This document shows positions 59,655 to 64,000 of a stretch of 64,000 nucleotides of DNA, in pieces (the stretch's first letter is position 1; the number at the start of each line of letters is the position of its first letter). Below the pieces are notes generated by a model. The model was not told the origin of the DNA, did no database searches, and saw only the letters and a program-made list of their open reading frames with translations. This DNA comes from Lachnospiraceae bacterium UBA3804 (GTDB lineage Bacteria; Bacillota; Clostridia; Lachnospirales; Lachnospiraceae): the NCBI GenBank assembly GCA_002368665.1, contig DFEK01000001.1, positions 480,008 through 544,007 of the forward strand. Reading direction: 5' to 3'. Both the position numbers and the translations under genes were made by a program.

Positions 59655-60188
59655 TTAATTATCCTTCGTTAGTAATCCTTTCGCTTCCAGTTTTCGATAT
59701 CTTCTTACGTATAAACTGGAAACCAAAAGGTCAACGGAAATTACCAGCACCATAATATTCATCAAAAACGATCCGATGAAATCCACCAATTCGTTTGTTA
59801 TTGTGCCGTTTAACTGTGACAGGCTTACAAAAATAGCTATAAAATCCAGGAAAATAACCACAAAGAGCCAGAAAATATAGGCATTGCGCTTCTTGCACAT
59901 CGCATTGGCACGAGCGGAAAAACCGATGAAGAAACGGATTCCCGCATCAATAACAGCCATTAACATTATCATAATAATACTTAATCCGGCCATTATCTGA
60001 AATGCGTATGGTTGCTGAAGGAATTCTTCATCGGCGACTTCGTATATGACCTGACGGATATATGCAAAATTCATCGTGCAAAGAAGCAGCAAACGGCAAA
60101 ACGTCCATGCACCCATAAAGCAATATCCAAGACCGACAACCATCATTGTGTCTATATGTTTTCGATAGAGTCTGTCGTTTTTAATCAT
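59655..60188 (-). CDS. Four-helix membrane protein, unknown
   Basis: 177 residues with about four membrane segments (near residues 17-39, 65-85, 105-125, 135-155) and short basic tails; not recognised. The start at 60188 overlaps the GTPase stop (ATGATTAA), so translation is coupled. It could be the membrane partner of the GTPase. Confidence 0.75.
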   Translation of the reverse strand: MIKNDRLYRKHIDTMMVVGLGYCFMGAWTFCRLLLLCTMNFAYIRQVIYEVADEEFLQQPYAFQIMAGLSIIMIMLMAVIDAGIRFFIGFSARANAMCKKRNAYIFWLFVVIFLDFIAIFVSLSQLNGTITNELVDFIGSFLMNIMVLVISVDLLVSSLYVRRYRKLEAKGLLTKDN

Positions 60189-61404
60189 TTTTAATCTCTT
60201 CCGCAACAGGTAAATCATCATCCACTACAAGTTCGTCCTTTTTATCCAAAAGCACACCCTTGTCATTTCTCTTTAATTTCAAACGTTCTCTGAACAGATC
60301 TTTGATCCATTCCTGTCCTTTCGCCGTACCGAGTTCATCGACTTTCAATTCACCTTTGGCAATTTTGGTCATAACTCCGATATAGGCTTCTCCCAAAGCA
60401 GCGGTCAATGCTGCAGCCACGCCACCGGATACAACACCGCCTGCCACGCTGCCCGCGCCGGGGATCAGTTTCAGAATACCGGATACGGCCGTTTTGCCGA
60501 CAATTGTAGTTCCAACGATACCGAGAACGCCGGAGACAACCGACACGATGGTCGTTTTATCAAGTGCCAGTCCGTATGCAGCCGTAATGGAACCAAGCAT
60601 TCCGATCTGCTGCGGAACCAGTACAAAGGAGTCCGCAAACGGAATGGGAACTGCTCCGACTCCTGCCGCAGCTGCCGCATTAGCGACGACTATGGCCTGG
60701 GCCTTTGAAGTTTTTAATTTGATGTCTGCCTTTTGCACTGCAACGAAGGTCTTTTGCAGTGCCTCCGGTATGACCCGGTAGATAATCTCCGCAAGGGTAT
60801 CGAGTCCGTAAGCCGGAATCGAGATCTCATCCGTAATTTCAACCGCCTGGCAAAGCACCGGAACCACCTGGATAATATCCATATTCTCCGCTTCGATGAT
60901 TCGCTTTAATTGAGCTGCATCCTTTTTATTGACTGCCTGTGTGATCACAACAATAACCGGAATGTTAAATGCTTTGTTTTCGGATAAAAACTGCGCAATG
61001 AACTCTTTCTCCGCATCTTCAAAACGATGGGTACCCGCATTGACACAGTACAGAATGCAATGGATGGCATCGTCCATTTTACCGCTTTTCACACCCTTTT
61101 TGATGCAGTCGGTCGCATCTTTCAAAAGTTCGGAAATGGCATTGTCACCACCGAGTTCCAGACCGGGTGTATCGTAGATCGTAAGCGGAAATCCTTCTTT
61201 CGAATACTGGCGGATTGCCTGCGTTACGGGCTTTCCGATTCCGGTATCCGCGAGTTTTTCATTAAACATATTGTTAATGAGCGTACTCTTTCCGGAGCCT
61301 GTTTTACCCATAACCATGACGTTCATATGCGTCATGCCTTCCCGCTCTTTCTGGATTGCGGCGAAAATCTTCTCCGCAACATCGTAAACATTGTACTGGT
61401 CCAT
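60181..61404 (-). CDS. Era-like GTPase with C-terminal DUF697 membrane region
   Basis: 407 residues. Residues 28-200 form a GTPase: P-loop GKTGSGKSTLINN, switch II DTPGLELGG and a likely NKxD-equivalent VVITQAVNKKD. From about residue 240 the sequence is Ala/Gly/Val-rich and hydrophobic (VPIPFADSFVLVPQQIGMLG), matching DUF697 (YcjF/YdjL-like), a membrane-associated segment found on several bacterial GTPases. It may remodel or sense membranes. GGAGG precedes the ATG, 32 bases after the TIR gene. Confidence 0.85.
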   Translation of the reverse strand: MDQYNVYDVAEKIFAAIQKEREGMTHMNVMVMGKTGSGKSTLINNMFNEKLADTGIGKPVTQAIRQYSKEGFPLTIYDTPGLELGGDNAISELLKDATDCIKKGVKSGKMDDAIHCILYCVNAGTHRFEDAEKEFIAQFLSENKAFNIPVIVVITQAVNKKDAAQLKRIIEAENMDIIQVVPVLCQAVEITDEISIPAYGLDTLAEIIYRVIPEALQKTFVAVQKADIKLKTSKAQAIVVANAAAAAGVGAVPIPFADSFVLVPQQIGMLGSITAAYGLALDKTTIVSVVSGVLGIVGTTIVGKTAVSGILKLIPGAGSVAGGVVSGGVAAALTAALGEAYIGVMTKIAKGELKVDELGTAKGQEWIKDLFRERLKLKRNDKGVLLDKKDELVVDDDLPVAEEIKND

Positions 61405-61436
61405 GTTTTCCCCTCCTGTACTTAGCTTTTGCTTTC

Positions 61437-63848
61437 TTACAAACCGTATTTTTCCTTTGTCCGCTCATCGGGCTCATATCCGTTAAGCAGTTCATCCGCC
61501 ATCCGGATCATCTCCTCGTAAGAAATGATTTCGATGGTATATAATTTGTTGCTTTCATCATAAAGGATCATGTCTTTGGTCTTTGTATCATATCCTACCA
61601 GTGATAAACCGGGAAGGCTGACAATATGCTTTAACCGTTTATCAAACAGATGGATATTATCCGTTGAAATGGCATATACTTTATTCTTGGCATCATATAC
61701 AAAATTATATACGATTCCTTCAATTGCGTAACTTGTCTTTAACAGTTTATATGTTTTGCTGTCATAGATACGAATCTGGTCATCCGTCGCCTGAATCATG
61801 ATTGCATTACCACCGTCACACTGTATTGCTTTGCGGACACTCAGTTTCTCCAGGTCACTGTCATACTTGGATGCTTTCGCAAGGAAAGCCTTTTTATCGA
61901 CAACGCCAAGTTCCCTGTTTTCATAGAAGTCGATATTAGTGTAACTGTTATTATAAGCATGCAGATAGGAGGATTCCTTCTTGGCATATACGGTAATATA
62001 ACTGGAACCGAACATGTGGACAAAAATCTGATCGCTCACATATTCAACCGATGTATAGAGTTTGAAACGGTTTCTGCCGATCGAATCAGTACGGAATTCA
62101 TCTTTGTCAATCATATAATAATTTCCGCCGACATCGGTTATGAAAAAGATTCCGTCATCCGTCATCTTGGAGAATGTATAATCCTCTTTCAACGGTTTTG
62201 TCGTCTGAAGATTCAGGTCATAATCATAATAGTAAATCTGATTATTTGAGACTGTAATCACAATCTCATCATTCATCATCACATTCACATAATAATCCTG
62301 CACTTCTTTATACGCAATGATGTCTCCGGAAGTAACGCTCATAATGATTAATTCATTATAAACGGATTCATCTTCGTCATATGCATAGCTGACAACAGCC
62401 ATTTTATTGTTCTTTATGGAAGCGCCGACGATCGTGGAACTTAAGGATGCAATCTGTTCCGCTTTACCGGTGGAAAGACTGACTTTCACGATAGCCGTAC
62501 AATTCTGGAGCGGAAAATTGTAGAATAACACCGCATATTTTCCGTCCGGACTGAACGATACACTCATATTCGGTTTCTCCAAACCGTAAGCCGAAAGAAT
62601 CTCAGAGCAATCTACCGTGTATCGGATTGCGCCATCGGAGTACACGCATATTTTTGTATCACTCACGATTGCCACACTGTTTCCGTTCGGGATGGAATAC
62701 AGTAAACCTTCTTCATAGAAATATACCGGTTTTTCAACCTTCTCAAGTATGGACTGATAGTGATACTCACCTTTTTTCTGTTGATAAACGACTCCCTCGT
62801 CTCCGCAGAACGCCAAGGTGGAGAAACTGTAAAACGGTAACGAAAGGACCTCTTTGCCCGTTTCGGTTTCATAAATATGATTGGTAACATCCCCGTCATA
62901 AACAGAGAAATATTTACCGGTTTTGGAATATACGATCGAGCTGACGGAAAAGTCCATTTTAAACTCATGTTTCTGAACATATTCATCAGACTCCGAATAA
63001 ACTTCCAGTGCATTAATCAGCGCCACTGCAGCTTCATCGTTGAAGTCTTTTTCATCTGTATCCGGAAGAATGCTTCTGGCGGTATATATGGCTTCCATTC
63101 GTTTGCCTTCCGAGAGCAGGGTTCCGGAAGTCGCCGCAAGCACTTTCTCGTTTTGTTCCTTCATGAGACGGTTCTGCTTGGTGATTCTCCAGATAAAGAA
63201 AAAGCTCTGCAGAAGGATGACAAGCAAAACGCCGAGAATAATGAAACCAATCCTTCTTCTGCGTTTGATCTCGGCTTCTCTCTGTCTTTGCTTTAAATCA
63301 TCAAAACTCAGTTCAAAAATAGACGCAATCAGGCGAAGCACGGAAAGATCGACTTTTTTGTTGCGCTCCGATGCTTTCTCGGCACGGCAGTCTGCCGCAA
63401 GAGGTTCATGTACGATGGTTTCGCGCGTTACATTTCCGTCTTCATCGGTTTTTAATACATCTTCATACAGTAAAAGTTTCGGAAAAGAAGTATCCGGATC
63501 TCCGTCAGCCAATGCAATCAGGATATGTTTTCTGTCCTTTAATTTCAGGAATGTCTCAACCTCTCTCATACACCAGGGCGATTCCAGATATTTCGGAGAG
63601 GCAACGATGATCAGATATTCGGAACGTCTCAAAGCATCGGTAATCGATTCGGACAGATCATCGGACACGGCAAATTCAGCCTCGTCACGAAAGACGCGGT
63701 CCAGTCTGTTTTTCCCGATTTTGGACGCAATCTCTTTCGGTAGTCGGAAAGCTTCCAGTTTCCTGTGAATTCTTTCCGCCACACTTCTGTCGGGCTGTAT
63801 GTGTCTGTAACTGATAAAGGCATCATACCTTTGTTCCGTATCAGCCAT
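61437..63848 (-). CDS. TIR-domain membrane protein with C-terminal beta-propeller
   Basis: 803 residues. The N-terminal TIR domain starts YDAFISYRH, and SPWCMREVE holds the Glu expected at a TIR NADase site. A membrane segment lies at about residues 199-221 (GFIILGVLLVILLQSFFFIW). A short helical region and then about 550 residues of beta-propeller-like repeats follow (SPDGKYAVLF, KTGKYFSVYDG), placed outside the membrane if TIR is cytosolic. It is first in a five-gene operon. AAGGA six bases before the ATG fixes the start at 63848 over an ATG eight codons earlier. Confidence 0.88.
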   Translation of the reverse strand: MADTEQRYDAFISYRHIQPDRSVAERIHRKLEAFRLPKEIASKIGKNRLDRVFRDEAEFAVSDDLSESITDALRRSEYLIIVASPKYLESPWCMREVETFLKLKDRKHILIALADGDPDTSFPKLLLYEDVLKTDEDGNVTRETIVHEPLAADCRAEKASERNKKVDLSVLRLIASIFELSFDDLKQRQREAEIKRRRRIGFIILGVLLVILLQSFFFIWRITKQNRLMKEQNEKVLAATSGTLLSEGKRMEAIYTARSILPDTDEKDFNDEAAVALINALEVYSESDEYVQKHEFKMDFSVSSIVYSKTGKYFSVYDGDVTNHIYETETGKEVLSLPFYSFSTLAFCGDEGVVYQQKKGEYHYQSILEKVEKPVYFYEEGLLYSIPNGNSVAIVSDTKICVYSDGAIRYTVDCSEILSAYGLEKPNMSVSFSPDGKYAVLFYNFPLQNCTAIVKVSLSTGKAEQIASLSSTIVGASIKNNKMAVVSYAYDEDESVYNELIIMSVTSGDIIAYKEVQDYYVNVMMNDEIVITVSNNQIYYYDYDLNLQTTKPLKEDYTFSKMTDDGIFFITDVGGNYYMIDKDEFRTDSIGRNRFKLYTSVEYVSDQIFVHMFGSSYITVYAKKESSYLHAYNNSYTNIDFYENRELGVVDKKAFLAKASKYDSDLEKLSVRKAIQCDGGNAIMIQATDDQIRIYDSKTYKLLKTSYAIEGIVYNFVYDAKNKVYAISTDNIHLFDKRLKHIVSLPGLSLVGYDTKTKDMILYDESNKLYTIEIISYEEMIRMADELLNGYEPDERTKEKYGL

Positions 63849-63884
63849 ATTTAGTCCTTTGCTCTTACACAATTTTACAGAATA

Positions 63885-63913
63885 ATTATACCATAAAGGA
63901 CTGTATTTTTAAA
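63885..63913 (-). promoter_or_regulatory. Sigma-A type promoter of the TIR-GTPase operon
   Basis: TTTAAA, 17 bases, TATAAT on the minus strand, about 30 bases upstream of the TIR gene start. Confidence 0.65.
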
Positions 63914-63929
63914 CTTTTACGCACAAAAA

Positions 63930-63952
63930 GACCGGTCCGAAACGGACCGGCC
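63930..63952 (-). terminator. Rho-independent terminator of the next upstream gene
   Basis: GGCCGGTCCG/CGGACCGGTC stem with loop TTT, followed on the minus strand by TTTTTGTGCG. It ends transcription of a gene lying to the right and isolates the TIR operon. Confidence 0.85.
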
Positions 63953-63975
63953 TTTCATCATTTCATTAAAGCCAA

Positions 63976-64000
63976 TTATTTGTTTGCTATAGCTGCCTGT
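63976..64000 (-). CDS. C-terminal end of an unidentified gene
   Basis: The last seven codons before a TAA, reading QAAIANK on the minus strand, 24 bases before the terminator. Too short to identify; the frame is inferred from the terminator position. Confidence 0.35.

Overview
The window looks like a chromosomal segment of an anaerobic, low-to-mid GC Clostridia bacterium, most probably Lachnospiraceae. The evidence is the purine-rich Shine-Dalgarno sites before most genes, an NADH-linked [FeFe]-hydrogenase operon, a sodium-pumping biotin-dependent decarboxylase operon, scpA/scpB, rpsU, the cmk-ispH arrangement and many lipoproteins. Most genes lie on the minus strand. The plus strand carries 48.7-51.9 kb and 55.0-58.0 kb. 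I saw no tRNA, rRNA, CRISPR array, transposase or phage gene.

Layout. 0-4.9 kb: ispH (partial), cmk, a HI0933/BaiN-type flavoprotein, an NAD-dependent epimerase-like protein and a membrane diguanylate cyclase. 4.9-10.6 kb: a five-gene decarboxylase/transcarboxylase operon (acyl-CoA carboxyltransferase, OadG-like lipoprotein, biotin carrier, Na+-pump beta subunit, OadA-type carboxyltransferase). 10.9-17.2 kb: scpB, scpA, a metallophosphoesterase, rpsU, alaS and a CAP-domain lipoprotein. 17.5-38.5 kb: two giant adjacent genes (3720 and 3250 residues), a third of the window. They are paralogues with the same three-module layout, and one carries a papain-like cysteine peptidase domain near its C terminus. 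39.1-44.2 kb: the hydrogenase operon (HydC/NuoE-like, HATPase, ferredoxin-like, HydB/NuoF-like, HydA), with a Rex-type operator in front. 44.6-48.6 kb: small lipoproteins, a lipoprotein with a C-terminal zinc ribbon, and miaA. 48.7-51.9 kb (+): DRTGG protein, RsbW-like ATPase, a HydS-like regulatory hydrogenase homologue and a permease. 52.1-54.8 kb: a DUF4143 ATPase and two small proteins. 55.0-58.0 kb (+): a LacI-type sensor-GGDEF protein and nagA. 58.0-63.9 kb: a tight five-gene operon headed by a TIR-membrane-beta-propeller protein, followed by a DUF697-type GTPase, two membrane proteins and a DUF6765-like protein.

The fermentation genes fit together: the decarboxylase operon handles C3/C4 carboxylation chemistry coupled to sodium export, while the hydrogenase disposes of NADH and ferredoxin electrons as H2 and is probably repressed by Rex. 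The two loci most likely to be undescribed systems are the giant-protein pair and the TIR-GTPase operon. A 142-bp multi-hairpin repeat occurs in two near-identical copies and one diverged copy, each directly downstream of a minus-strand gene's terminator.
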